The notes under the pieces are model-generated. The model saw only the letters and a program-made list of their open reading frames with translations, made no database searches and had not been told where the DNA came from. Source: CAMLIZ01 sp036231905 (lineage in GTDB: Bacteria > Pseudomonadota > Gammaproteobacteria > Burkholderiales > Burkholderiaceae_C). From it: DNA of 64,000 nucleotides. The stretch covers positions 496,001-560,000 of the forward strand of contig NZ_JAZARE010000003.1 in NCBI RefSeq assembly GCF_036231905.1, in the 5' to 3' direction. The first letter of the stretch is position 1. Each line of letters begins with the position of its first letter. Of this stretch, positions 24,875 to 32,395 are shown piece after piece. The translations under genes were made by a program, and so were the position numbers.

Positions 24875-25303
24875 ATGAGCGCGCTGGCGGACCACCCCCA
24901 CTACCAGAAGTTCGCCGTGCGGGTGGCGCGCAGCGCGATCGATGGCTTCGGCGTGTTTGCCGCGGAAAGCGTGCCCCCGCGGCTGAAGATCGGCGAGATC
25001 CGCGGCGAGTCCATCACGATCGCCGAAGCGCGGCGCCGTGCCGCCAGCCAGCAGCGCATCATGATCGTGGAGATCTCCAGCAAGCGGGCGATCGACGCGT
25101 CCAAGTCCAGCGACCCGATGCGCTTCACCAACCACTCCTGCCAGCCGAACGCGCGCCTGTCCATCCGCGATGGGCGCATCGAGTTCTATGCGCTGCGCGC
25201 GATTGCGGTGGGCGAGGAGATCACCGTGAACTATGGCGAGACGCACCATGAAGGGCGCCTGGCCTGCCGCTGCGGCGCAGCGGGCTGCGTAGGCCGGCTC
25301 TGA
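24875..25303 (+). CDS. Small SET-domain protein-lysine methyltransferase
   Basis: The 142-residue protein is essentially a bare SET domain: VARSAIDGFGVFAAESVPP at the start, the pseudoknot motif FTNHSCQPNA (residues 88-97), GEEITVNYGE, and a cysteine-rich post-SET tail ending CRCGAAGCVG. SET enzymes transfer methyl from S-adenosylmethionine to lysine side chains. It lies 10 nt after queF and is probably co-transcribed. No histone-like substrate is encoded nearby; the target is unknown. Confidence 0.9.
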   Translation: MSALADHPHYQKFAVRVARSAIDGFGVFAAESVPPRLKIGEIRGESITIAEARRRAASQQRIMIVEISSKRAIDASKSSDPMRFTNHSCQPNARLSIRDGRIEFYALRAIAVGEEITVNYGETHHEGRLACRCGAAGCVGRL

Positions 25304-25343
25304 GCTTCACGGGGCTGTTGCGGGCCGCCCCGGCGGGCTTGAT

Positions 25344-25946
25344 TCAGCCGGGCCGACCGAGATCCATCGTCCAGTAGGTCGGATAGGTGTTGCCCGAGGT
25401 GCCGGGGACACACGCCAGCCCCATGTGCTGGAAGCTCGGGTTCATGATGTTGGCGCAATGCCCCGGGCTGGCCATCCAGCCGTCCACCACGCCCTGGATG
25501 GAGGTCTGCCCGGCGGCGATGTTCTCCGCGATGCTGCTCCAGCCGTAGCCGGTGGCGTCCACGCGCTGGGCCAGCGTGCTCTGGTTGGAGCCGGTGTGGG
25601 AGAAGAAGTTGTTCGCCTGCATGTCCTGCGAATGGGCGGTGGCCGCCTGCGTGAGGCGATCACTCCAGGCGATGGCCGGCGCCGGCCCGAACTGGCCATG
25701 GTCACCGCAGTTGGCGCCGCTGGCGCGCCACTGGTTGACGCGAGCCAGCGCGGTGGCGGCAAAGTCGCTGAAGCCACAGGTGGCGCTGGCGGTGGGCGGC
25801 TGGTTCGGATTGCCGGGCGTCGGCTCGGCTGGCGAATCGCCCCCTCCGCCGCAACCGGCCAACATCGCACCGCACCACAGTGCGGCCAGCCAAGGTGTCC
25901 GGCGGTGCATGGAACGGGTTGCCATGGGAAGCAAGGAGCAAGTCAT
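25344..25946 (-). CDS. CAP (SCP/PR1)-domain lipoprotein
   Basis: The 200-residue product has a lipoprotein signal with lipobox LAGC followed by GGGGD, a Pro-rich linker, and a bacterial CAP domain: FAATALARVNQWR, WSDRLTQAATAHSQDM, NNFFSHTGSN, SSIAENIAAG, and WMASPGHCANIM. CAP proteins are secreted, and their activity in bacteria is mostly unknown. The ATG at 25946 is favoured by an upstream GGAGGT; ATGs at 25925 and 25910 would give a shorter signal peptide and are alternatives. Confidence 0.85.
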   Translation of the reverse strand: MTCSLLPMATRSMHRRTPWLAALWCGAMLAGCGGGGDSPAEPTPGNPNQPPTASATCGFSDFAATALARVNQWRASGANCGDHGQFGPAPAIAWSDRLTQAATAHSQDMQANNFFSHTGSNQSTLAQRVDATGYGWSSIAENIAAGQTSIQGVVDGWMASPGHCANIMNPSFQHMGLACVPGTSGNTYPTYWTMDLGRPG

Positions 25947-26077
25947 GGGCCCGAGCCTACCTCCAGCGCTGGCCCACGCCGTTCCGGACACTGGGGCGGC
26001 ACCGGGTCGGACAACAACCCGCAATCGAACTAGGGATTGACAGCCTCCAGCGTCTCTTGGTGAGGCAACGTAACTTC

Positions 26078-26216
26078 GAGCGGGTGAGCTGTTTCCAGGC
26101 CTGGGTCCGTGCGTGCCCGGCCGGCCCAGGGGGAGCCGTGCGGCCACCGTGAAGCGGTTCACGCCGGGGCAACCAGCACGGTGGCCGGCCCCGGTTACAC
26201 AACACTGCACCCGCTC
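26078..26216. promoter_or_regulatory. Nested inverted repeats (possible structured leader) in the CAP/beta-helix gap
   Basis: The gap 25947-26365 contains no gene. GAGCGGGTG (26078-26086) is the reverse complement of CACCCGCTC (26208-26216). Inside lie CCTGGG/CCCAGG (26100-26105 with 26125-26130) and an 11-bp arm CGGCCACCGTG (26141-26151) with its exact complement at 26177-26187, which encloses GGTT/AACC. A competing 7-bp stem pairs 26164-26170 with 26188-26194. It could be a multibranched RNA leader of the beta-helix gene (plus) or the CAP gene (minus). No known riboswitch class fits. Chance pairing in GC-rich DNA is the main alternative. Confidence 0.4.
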
Positions 26217-26365
26217 ACCAGTGCCGCACCGGTTGCCCTTAGCCTTGCAGATCGTCGACCGGCTCGCGGCCCACGCCGCCTTCACCAGGCTTCCCGCTTT
26301 TCTTCCTTCTCCTGTCGCAACCCGCGCGGGCACACCCCGCCTTTGCGCACCAACACCCCCCGCCC

Positions 26366-28048
26366 ATGACGTCCCACCGCTGTTCCCGCTTGTCCCTCGT
26401 TCGCATCGACCTGCTGGTCTTGTCGGTGGCCGCCACCTGCGCTGTGGGCGCACATGCCGCCGACACGGTCAAGCCGACCCTGAACCTCAACGCCCCTTCG
26501 CCCGGCGCCACCACCACGGGCACCAGCACGTCGATGAACGGCAATGTGTCGGACGACGTCGGCGTGAGCCGGGTGGACTGGCGCAATGACCGCGGCGGCA
26601 GCGGTTCAGCCTCGTTCAGGGCCGGCAGCCGCCTCAGCCTGTGGACGGTGGACGCGGTGGCCTTGCAGACCGGCACGAACAACCTCACGGTGACGGCCTA
26701 CGATGCCGCCGGCAATGCCACCCAGAAGACGGTGACGGTGACCCGCAGCGCGACGACACCGCCGCCTCCGCCACCCCCTGCGCCGCCGCCCCCGGCTCCG
26801 GCGCCTCCGCCCTCCAGCGGCTACAGCTGCACGGACGCCAACGTGCTGTGCGTGGACGACACCGCTGGCGCCACCCAGCGCTACGCCACCATCCAGGCCG
26901 CCGCTTCCGCGGCCAAGCCGGGCAACGTGGTGCTGGTGCACAGCGGCAACTACGCCGGCTTCACAGTCAGCACGTCCGGCACCGCCACGCAGCCGATCCG
27001 CTTCATCGCCAACGCGAGCGACGTGGTCATCAACCGCGGCGGCAACTCCGAGTACGACGGCGTGCGGCTGAACAACGTCAGCTACGTGCAGATCGAGGGC
27101 TTCACGATCCGCAACGACAGCACCAGCAGCCCGCGCATCAACCGCTGCATCTCCGCCCGCGGCGCCACCCCCACCAGCCCGATGCACGGCAACGTTGTCC
27201 GCAACAACACCTGCACACTGGCAAACGCCGAAGGGGTCTACCTGTCGCAGTTTGCAGACGGCCTGGTGGAGGGCAACACGATTTCCAGGGCCGGACAGAA
27301 CGGCCAGGCCCGCATGCACGGCCTGTACCTCGCCAATGCCGGCAGCAACAACACCACCATCCGCGGCAACCGTATCTTCGACAACAAGAATGCCGAAGGA
27401 AACGGCATCCATGCCAACGGCGACCTCTCGATCGGGGGCAGCGGGCTGATCCGCAACGTCGTGATCGAAGGCAACACGATCTACGGCAACGGCCAGAGCG
27501 GCATCAACATGGATGGTGTGCAGGACTCCACCCTGCAGAACAACCTGGTGTATGGCAATGCCCGCCATGCGATCCGCGACTACCAGATCGACGCCGCCGC
27601 CGGTGCCGCGCGCCTGCGCATCGTGAACAACACCCTGGTCGCCACGGGCGGCTGGGCGGTCAAGCTCAGCGAGGACGCGGGCGGCCATGTAATCTTCAAC
27701 AACATCCTGGCGGGCTCCAGCGGCAGCCTGAGCGTGGGCACCACCACCGGGCTGGTGTCCAACAGCAACGTGGTCACCTCGGTGTTCTCCTACGACAACG
27801 AGTCCACCACCGTGTCGCTGTCGACCTGGCGCAGCAAGACCGGGCAGGACGGCGCCACCCAGAGCAGCACCACCAGCGCGCTGTTCACCAACCCGTCCGC
27901 CGGCGACTACACCTTGTCCACCGGATCCGTGGCGCGCAACAAGGGCGTGGCCACGCTGAACGGCGTGTCGGCGCCGCCCAAGGACATCGTCGGCACCGCG
28001 CGGCCGCAGGCCGGCGCGATCGACATCGGTGCCTACGAGATGAAGTAA
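26366..28048 (+). CDS. Secreted right-handed parallel beta-helix protein
   Basis: The 560-residue precursor has a signal peptide (about 1-31, ending GAHA), an Ig-like beta domain (about 33-127; VGVSRVDWRN, TNNLTVTAYDAAGNAT), a Pro-Ala linker, and a pectate-lyase-like beta-helix (about 150-530) with repeated VIEGNTIYGNG, TIRGNRIFDN and VVRNNTCTL rungs. The end GAIDIGAYEMK is the choice-of-anchor-Q type closing motif. Members bind or cleave polysaccharides outside the cell; the catalytic residues of pectate lyases were not recognised, so the activity is open. It may be exopolysaccharide-related. Confidence 0.87.
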   Translation: MTSHRCSRLSLVRIDLLVLSVAATCAVGAHAADTVKPTLNLNAPSPGATTTGTSTSMNGNVSDDVGVSRVDWRNDRGGSGSASFRAGSRLSLWTVDAVALQTGTNNLTVTAYDAAGNATQKTVTVTRSATTPPPPPPPAPPPPAPAPPPSSGYSCTDANVLCVDDTAGATQRYATIQAAASAAKPGNVVLVHSGNYAGFTVSTSGTATQPIRFIANASDVVINRGGNSEYDGVRLNNVSYVQIEGFTIRNDSTSSPRINRCISARGATPTSPMHGNVVRNNTCTLANAEGVYLSQFADGLVEGNTISRAGQNGQARMHGLYLANAGSNNTTIRGNRIFDNKNAEGNGIHANGDLSIGGSGLIRNVVIEGNTIYGNGQSGINMDGVQDSTLQNNLVYGNARHAIRDYQIDAAAGAARLRIVNNTLVATGGWAVKLSEDAGGHVIFNNILAGSSGSLSVGTTTGLVSNSNVVTSVFSYDNESTTVSLSTWRSKTGQDGATQSSTTSALFTNPSAGDYTLSTGSVARNKGVATLNGVSAPPKDIVGTARPQAGAIDIGAYEMK

Positions 28049-28102
28049 CACCCCCGGGCCGGCCCTTGGCGCGGCCGGCACCGCGATTGCCGCAGCGCTG
28101 GC

Positions 28103-29104
28103 ATGGCCACCGCAAGACAAGCACAGTTGCGCATCGGCATCTCCGGCTGGCGCTACGAGCCCTGGCGCGGTGTGTTCTATCCGGACGGCCTGCCCCAGCG
28201 CCGCGAGCTGGAATACGCCTCGCGCATGGTGCCCACGATCGAGATCAACGGCTCGTTCTATTCGCTGCAGCGGCCGGAGTTCTACGCCGAGTGGCACGAC
28301 GCCACGCCCGGGGACTTCGTGTTCGCGGTCAAGGGCCCGAAGTACATCACCCACATGCTGCGGCTCACGCGCTTCGAGACGCCGCTGGCCAACTTCTTCG
28401 CCTCCGGCGTGTTCGAGCTGAAGGCCAAGTTCGGGCCCATCCTCTGGCAGTTCCCGCCGATGATGGCCTTCAAGCCCGAGCGCTTCGAGGCCTTCTTCGA
28501 GATGCTGCCGCGCGACACCGAAGCGGCAGCCGCGCTCGCCCGGCACCACGACGCGCGCCTGGAGAGGCGCAACAGCCTCGATATCGACAAGAAGCGTCCG
28601 CTGCGGCATGCGGTGGAGATCCGCCATCCCAGCTTCGTCGATGAAGCCTTCGTCGCCATGCTGAGGCGGCACAACATCGCGCTGGTGGTGGCCGACACCG
28701 CCGGCAAGTGGCCGCTGCTGGAAGACCTGACCGCCGACTTCGTGTACGTGCGGCTGCACGGCGACAAGGAGCTCTATGCCAGCGGCTACAGCGACGAGGC
28801 GCTGCAGCGCTGGGCCGAGCGCATGCAGGCCTGGAGCCAGGGGCGGCAGGTGGCGGACGCCCGCCTGGCCTCGCCCAAGGCCGCACCGCGGCGGGCCCGG
28901 CGCGACATCTACTGCTACTTCGACAACGACGTGAAGGTGCATGCGCCCTATGACGCCGCCACGCTGGCGCGCAAGCTCGGGCTGCCCAGCCCGCTGGGCC
29001 TGAAAGGCGTGCCGACCTGGCCGGCCGGCTGGGAGGCACCGCGGCCGCGCCCCCGCGCCACCGGCTTCGGCACCCGCCCGCCGACGGAGCGCCCGCGCCG
29101 ATAA
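28103..29104 (+). CDS. DUF72 domain-containing protein
   Basis: The 333-residue TIM-barrel-like protein has the DUF72 pattern: IGISGWRYEPWRGVFYPDGLP, ETNGSFYSLQ-like (IEINGSFYSLQRPE), FAVKGPKYITHMLRL, GPILWQFPP, AVEIRHPSF, and YVRLHGDKELY near the C-terminus, then CYFDNDVKVHAPYDA. The biochemical role of the family is not established. The tail is Pro/Arg-rich. It lies just upstream of dapC, with a short inverted repeat over its stop codon. Confidence 0.9.
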   Translation: MATARQAQLRIGISGWRYEPWRGVFYPDGLPQRRELEYASRMVPTIEINGSFYSLQRPEFYAEWHDATPGDFVFAVKGPKYITHMLRLTRFETPLANFFASGVFELKAKFGPILWQFPPMMAFKPERFEAFFEMLPRDTEAAAALARHHDARLERRNSLDIDKKRPLRHAVEIRHPSFVDEAFVAMLRRHNIALVVADTAGKWPLLEDLTADFVYVRLHGDKELYASGYSDEALQRWAERMQAWSQGRQVADARLASPKAAPRRARRDIYCYFDNDVKVHAPYDAATLARKLGLPSPLGLKGVPTWPAGWEAPRPRPRATGFGTRPPTERPRR

Positions 29105-29111
29105 TCGGCGC
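29095..29111. other. Inverted repeat over the DUF72 stop, abutting the dapC start
   Basis: GCGCCGA-TAA-TCGGCGC: the 3-nt loop is the DUF72 stop codon and the stem ends 1 nt before the dapC ATG. It might affect dapC initiation or partially terminate. Confidence 0.35.
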
Positions 29112-29112
29112 C

Positions 29113-30330
29113 ATGAACCCCCTGCTTTCGCGCCTGCAGCCCTACCCCTTCGAGCGGCTGCGGGAGCTGCTGCACGACGTCACGCCCGCCCCGGCCCACC
29201 GCCCCATCAGCCTGGGCATGGGCGAGCCCAAACACCCCACGCCCGAGCTCATCAAACAAGCCCTGGTGGGCGCGCTGGACGGCCTGGCCAACTATCCCGC
29301 CACCGCCGGCGAGTCTGCCCTGCGCGAAGCGTGCGCCGGCTGGCTGCAACGCCGCTACGGCGTGGCGGTGGATCCGGCGACGCAGGTGCTGCCGGTGAAC
29401 GGCTCGCGCGAAGCGCTGTTCGCGCTGGCCCAGACGCTGATCGACCCCACCCGCGATGGCGCCTGGGGCGGGCCGGTGGTCGTGTGCCCGAATCCGTTCT
29501 ATCAAATTTACGAAGGCGCGGCCCTGCTGGCCGGCGCCACGCCGGCCTTTGCCAACAGCAACCCGGCGCGCAACTTCGCGGCCGACTGGTCGCAGATCGA
29601 CGACGCCACCTGGGCGCGCTGCCAGCTGCTGTATGTGTGCTCGCCCGGCAATCCGGCCGGGGCGGTGATGCCGCTGCAGGAATGGGCCCGGCTGTTCGAG
29701 CTGTCGGACCGCTTCGGTTTCGTGATCGCCTCCGACGAGTGTTATTCGGAGATCTACTTCCGCGACGAGCCCCCGATGGGCGGTTTGGAGGCGGCCTGGA
29801 AGCTGGGGCGCAACGACTTCCGCAACCTGGTGCTGCTGACCAGCCTGTCCAAGCGCTCCAACGTGCCCGGCATGCGTTCCGGTTTTGCTGCCGGCGACGC
29901 CCGGCTGCTCAAGCGCTTTTTGCTCTACCGCACCTACCACGGCAGCGCCATGCCGCCGGCCACCCAGCGCGCCAGCATCGCGGCCTGGAACGACGAAGCG
30001 CATGTGGCGGAGAACCGGGCGCTGTACCGGCGCAAGTTCGCCGAGGTGACGCCGCTGCTGGCGCCGGTGCTGGACGTGCAGCTGCCCGATGCCGGCTTCT
30101 ACCTTTGGGCCAAAGTACCGAAAACGGCGTGCGGCGGCTCGGACACCGAGTTCGCCCGCCAACTGCTCGCTCAATACAATGTCACGGTCCTGCCCGGCAG
30201 TTACCTCGCCCGAGAGGCTCACGGCATCAACCCGGGCGCCGGCCGCATCCGCATGGCCCTGGTGGCCGGTGCCGCCGAATGCCTGGAAGCCGCCCAGCGC
30301 ATCGTGTCCTTCGTGCAATCCTCCCGCTGA
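29113..30330 (+). CDS. dapC: Succinyldiaminopimelate aminotransferase DapC
   Basis: The 405-residue fold-type I aminotransferase makes N-succinyl-LL-diaminopimelate in the lysine/peptidoglycan pathway. It shows ISLGMGEPKHPTPELI at the start, PNPFYQIYEG, YVCSPGNPAGAV, DECYSEIYF, the PLP lysine K247 in SLSKRSNVPGMRSGF, and the carboxylate-binding Arg in GRIRMALV. Placement directly before dapD (16-nt gap) supports DapC over other class I aminotransferases. Confidence 0.94.
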   Translation: MNPLLSRLQPYPFERLRELLHDVTPAPAHRPISLGMGEPKHPTPELIKQALVGALDGLANYPATAGESALREACAGWLQRRYGVAVDPATQVLPVNGSREALFALAQTLIDPTRDGAWGGPVVVCPNPFYQIYEGAALLAGATPAFANSNPARNFAADWSQIDDATWARCQLLYVCSPGNPAGAVMPLQEWARLFELSDRFGFVIASDECYSEIYFRDEPPMGGLEAAWKLGRNDFRNLVLLTSLSKRSNVPGMRSGFAAGDARLLKRFLLYRTYHGSAMPPATQRASIAAWNDEAHVAENRALYRRKFAEVTPLLAPVLDVQLPDAGFYLWAKVPKTACGGSDTEFARQLLAQYNVTVLPGSYLAREAHGINPGAGRIRMALVAGAAECLEAAQRIVSFVQSSR

Positions 30331-30346
30331 CTTCACCGCACCCACC

Positions 30347-31177
30347 ATGCCCACCGACCTGCAGCTACTCCAGTCCACCATCGACCTTGCCTGGGACAAC
30401 CGCGGCCAGATCTCGCCCGCCTCCTCGCCCAAGGTGCTCGAAGCCGTGGAAGACGCGGTGTCGGAGCTCAACGCCGGCCGCCTGCGCGTGGCGGAGAAGA
30501 TCAACGGCGAGTGGGTGACGCACCAGTGGCTCAAGAAGGCGGTGCTGCTTTACTTCCGCCTGCACGACAACAAGTTGATGAAGGGCGGCGAGTACGCCCA
30601 GTTCTTCGACAAGGTGCCGCTGAAGTTCAGCCACCTGAGCGAGGCGCAGCTGCGCGAGACCGGCGTGCGCGTGGTGCCGCCGGCCGTGGCCCGCCATGGC
30701 AGCTTCATCGCCAAGGGCGCGGTGCTGATGCCCTCCTACGTGAACATCGGCGCCTATGTCGACGAAGGCACCATGGTGGACACCTGGTCCACCGTGGGCT
30801 CCTGCGCGCAGATCGGCAAGAACGTGCACCTGTCCGGCGGCGTGGGCATCGGCGGCGTGCTGGAGCCGCTGCAGGCCAACCCGACCATCATCGAGGACAA
30901 CTGCTTCATCGGCGCGCGTTCGGAAGTGGTGGAAGGCGTGATCGTGGAAGAGAACTCCGTCATCGCGATGGGCGTGTTCATCAGCCAGAGCACCCCGATC
31001 TACGACCGCGCCAGCGGCACCATCAGCTACGGCCGCGTGCCGGCCGGCTCGGTGGTGGTGGCCGGCTCCCTGCCGCGCGATGGCGGCAAGTACAACCTGG
31101 CCGCGGCGGTCATCGTCAAGCGCGTGGACGCGCAGACACGTTCCAAGACGAGCATCAACGAGTTGCTGCGGGACTGA
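30347..31177 (+). CDS. dapD: Tetrahydrodipicolinate N-succinyltransferase DapD
   Basis: The 276-residue trimeric left-handed beta-helix enzyme succinylates tetrahydrodipicolinate. Hexapeptide-repeat rungs are clear (VLMPSYVNIGAYVDEGTMVD, SCAQIGKNVHLSGGVGIGGV, NCFIGARSEVVEGVIVEENSVIAMGVFI), with YGRVPAGSVVVAGSLP near the end. It follows dapC; dapE lies further down at 35344, after a binding protein, cyclase and pilU. A short hairpin covers its stop codon. Confidence 0.97.
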   Translation: MPTDLQLLQSTIDLAWDNRGQISPASSPKVLEAVEDAVSELNAGRLRVAEKINGEWVTHQWLKKAVLLYFRLHDNKLMKGGEYAQFFDKVPLKFSHLSEAQLRETGVRVVPPAVARHGSFIAKGAVLMPSYVNIGAYVDEGTMVDTWSTVGSCAQIGKNVHLSGGVGIGGVLEPLQANPTIIEDNCFIGARSEVVEGVIVEENSVIAMGVFISQSTPIYDRASGTISYGRVPAGSVVVAGSLPRDGGKYNLAAAVIVKRVDAQTRSKTSINELLRD

Positions 31178-31193
31178 GGCGCCGCCGCCTCAG
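31174..31193 (+). terminator. Hairpin over the dapD stop codon
   Basis: CTGAGGC-GCCGCC-GCCTCAG, a 7-bp stem including the stop codon. It is followed by the repeat block at 31222-31323, which adds further hairpins; together they probably limit read-through into the next genes. No T-run follows. Confidence 0.45.
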
Positions 31194-31221
31194 CCCCGCA
31201 GCAGCTCGCGCCGTATGTTTC

Positions 31222-31323
31222 GCTCCCCCAAGCCCCCTCCAAGCGGGGGCTCCAGGCCAAGGGCCTGGAGCCCCTTCGGGGGTTCAGTGGGCTCCCCCAG
31301 CCCCCGCCAAGCGGGGGCTCCAG
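31222..31323. repeat. REP-like repeat: two near-identical copies with hairpins between
   Basis: A 34-nt unit at 31222-31255 and a 33-nt copy at 31291-31323 both start GCTCCCCCA and end AAGCGGGGGCTCCAG; each folds through AGCCCC/GGGGGCT. Between them are AGGCC-AAG-GGCCT and AGCCCC-TTCG-GGGGTT stems. The block ends 1 nt before the GTG of the binding-protein gene. A related GGGCCCCCTCGGGGGG...GTGGGGGCTC block precedes another gene at 50324, so this is probably a dispersed genomic repeat. Confidence 0.75.
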
Positions 31324-31324
31324 C

Positions 31325-32395
31325 GTGAATCACGAAGCCGGCCTGGCGGCCGGGGTGGTTCGCGGGGTGCTAGCGGCGTTCTTGGCGACGCTATTCGCCT
31401 GTGCGGCGCAAGCCGCCCCGGTGCTGCGCGTGCTGGCGTGGCCCGGCTACGCCGACCCGGACATCGTCAAGCGCTTCGAAGAGCGGCACAAGGTCAAGGT
31501 GCAGGTGTCCATCGTCAGCTCGGACGAGAGCCTGTGGGAGCGGGTGAACGCCAACGGTGGTGGGGACGTGGATGTGTTCGCGGTGAACACCGCCGAGCTC
31601 AAGCGCTACGTGGATGGCGGGTTGGTGGTGCCGCTGAACCTGGGCAACATCCCGAACGCCCAGGCGCAGCTGCCGCGCTTTCGCAACCTGGCGGCCATTC
31701 CCAATCTCACCCATCAGGGACGGGTGTACGCCCTGCCCTACACCTATTCGGAGATGGGGCTGATCTACGACCGCAAGCAGGTGGCCACGCCACCCACCTC
31801 GATCAGCGCGCTCTGGGATCCGCGCTACCGCGGCAAGGTGCTGGCCTTCGACACCGGCAGCCACAACTTCTCCATCGCCGCGCTGGCGCTGGGCCGGCCC
31901 AACCCGTTCCAGATCGACGATGCGAGCTACGACGAGGTGGTGCGCCATCTCGTCGCCCTGCGCCGCAACGTGCTCACCTTCTACAGCCTGCCGGAAGAAG
32001 CGGTGGAACTGTTTGTCGGCCAGCACGTGGCGCTGCTGTTCGCCAACTACGGCACCCAGCAGGTGCAGCAGCTGCGCAAGGCGGGCGCCGACATTGGCTA
32101 TGTGATTCCGCAGGAAGGTGCGCTGGCGTGGCTGGACTGCTGGACCATCACGCGCGGCGCACGCGACAAGGTGCTGGCCGAAGCCTGGATCAACCACATG
32201 CTGGAGCGTTCGGTGGGCGAAGCGCTCACCGAACGCCAGGGCCTGGCCAACACCGTGGTGGCGCCGGCCGGGGAGGACCGCAACAGCAAGATCCTCTGGC
32301 TGGAGCCGGTGGAAAACGCCGAGCGCCGCACGGCGCTGTGGACGCGCATCATGTCCGGCGCCCGCCCCGAAACACTGGTGAACGGCAAACGATGA
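31325..32395 (+). CDS. PotD/NspS-like periplasmic substrate-binding protein
   Basis: The 356-residue precursor has a signal peptide (ending ACAAQA) and a type II periplasmic binding fold: VLRVLAWPGYADPDIVKRFEE, GGDVDVFAVNTAELKRYV, LPYTYSEMGLIYDRK, ISALWDPRYRGKV, and GADIGYVIPQEGALAWLDCWTI, all in the style of polyamine binders (PotD/PotF). No ABC permease or ATPase gene is nearby. Instead it overlaps a membrane diguanylate cyclase by 4 nt (ATGA). The GTG at 31325 has no ribosome site; the in-frame GTG at 31355 is an alternative. Ligand is inferred from family likeness only. Confidence 0.85.
   Translation: MNHEAGLAAGVVRGVLAAFLATLFACAAQAAPVLRVLAWPGYADPDIVKRFEERHKVKVQVSIVSSDESLWERVNANGGGDVDVFAVNTAELKRYVDGGLVVPLNLGNIPNAQAQLPRFRNLAAIPNLTHQGRVYALPYTYSEMGLIYDRKQVATPPTSISALWDPRYRGKVLAFDTGSHNFSIAALALGRPNPFQIDDASYDEVVRHLVALRRNVLTFYSLPEEAVELFVGQHVALLFANYGTQQVQQLRKAGADIGYVIPQEGALAWLDCWTITRGARDKVLAEAWINHMLERSVGEALTERQGLANTVVAPAGEDRNSKILWLEPVENAERRTALWTRIMSGARPETLVNGKR

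Noticed and set aside
26010..26045. tRNA-like T-loop (AGTTCGATTG on the minus strand) and a TTGACA box at 26037-26042
   Set aside because: No acceptor or anticodon stems surround it, and no -10 element lies at the right distance from the TTGACA.
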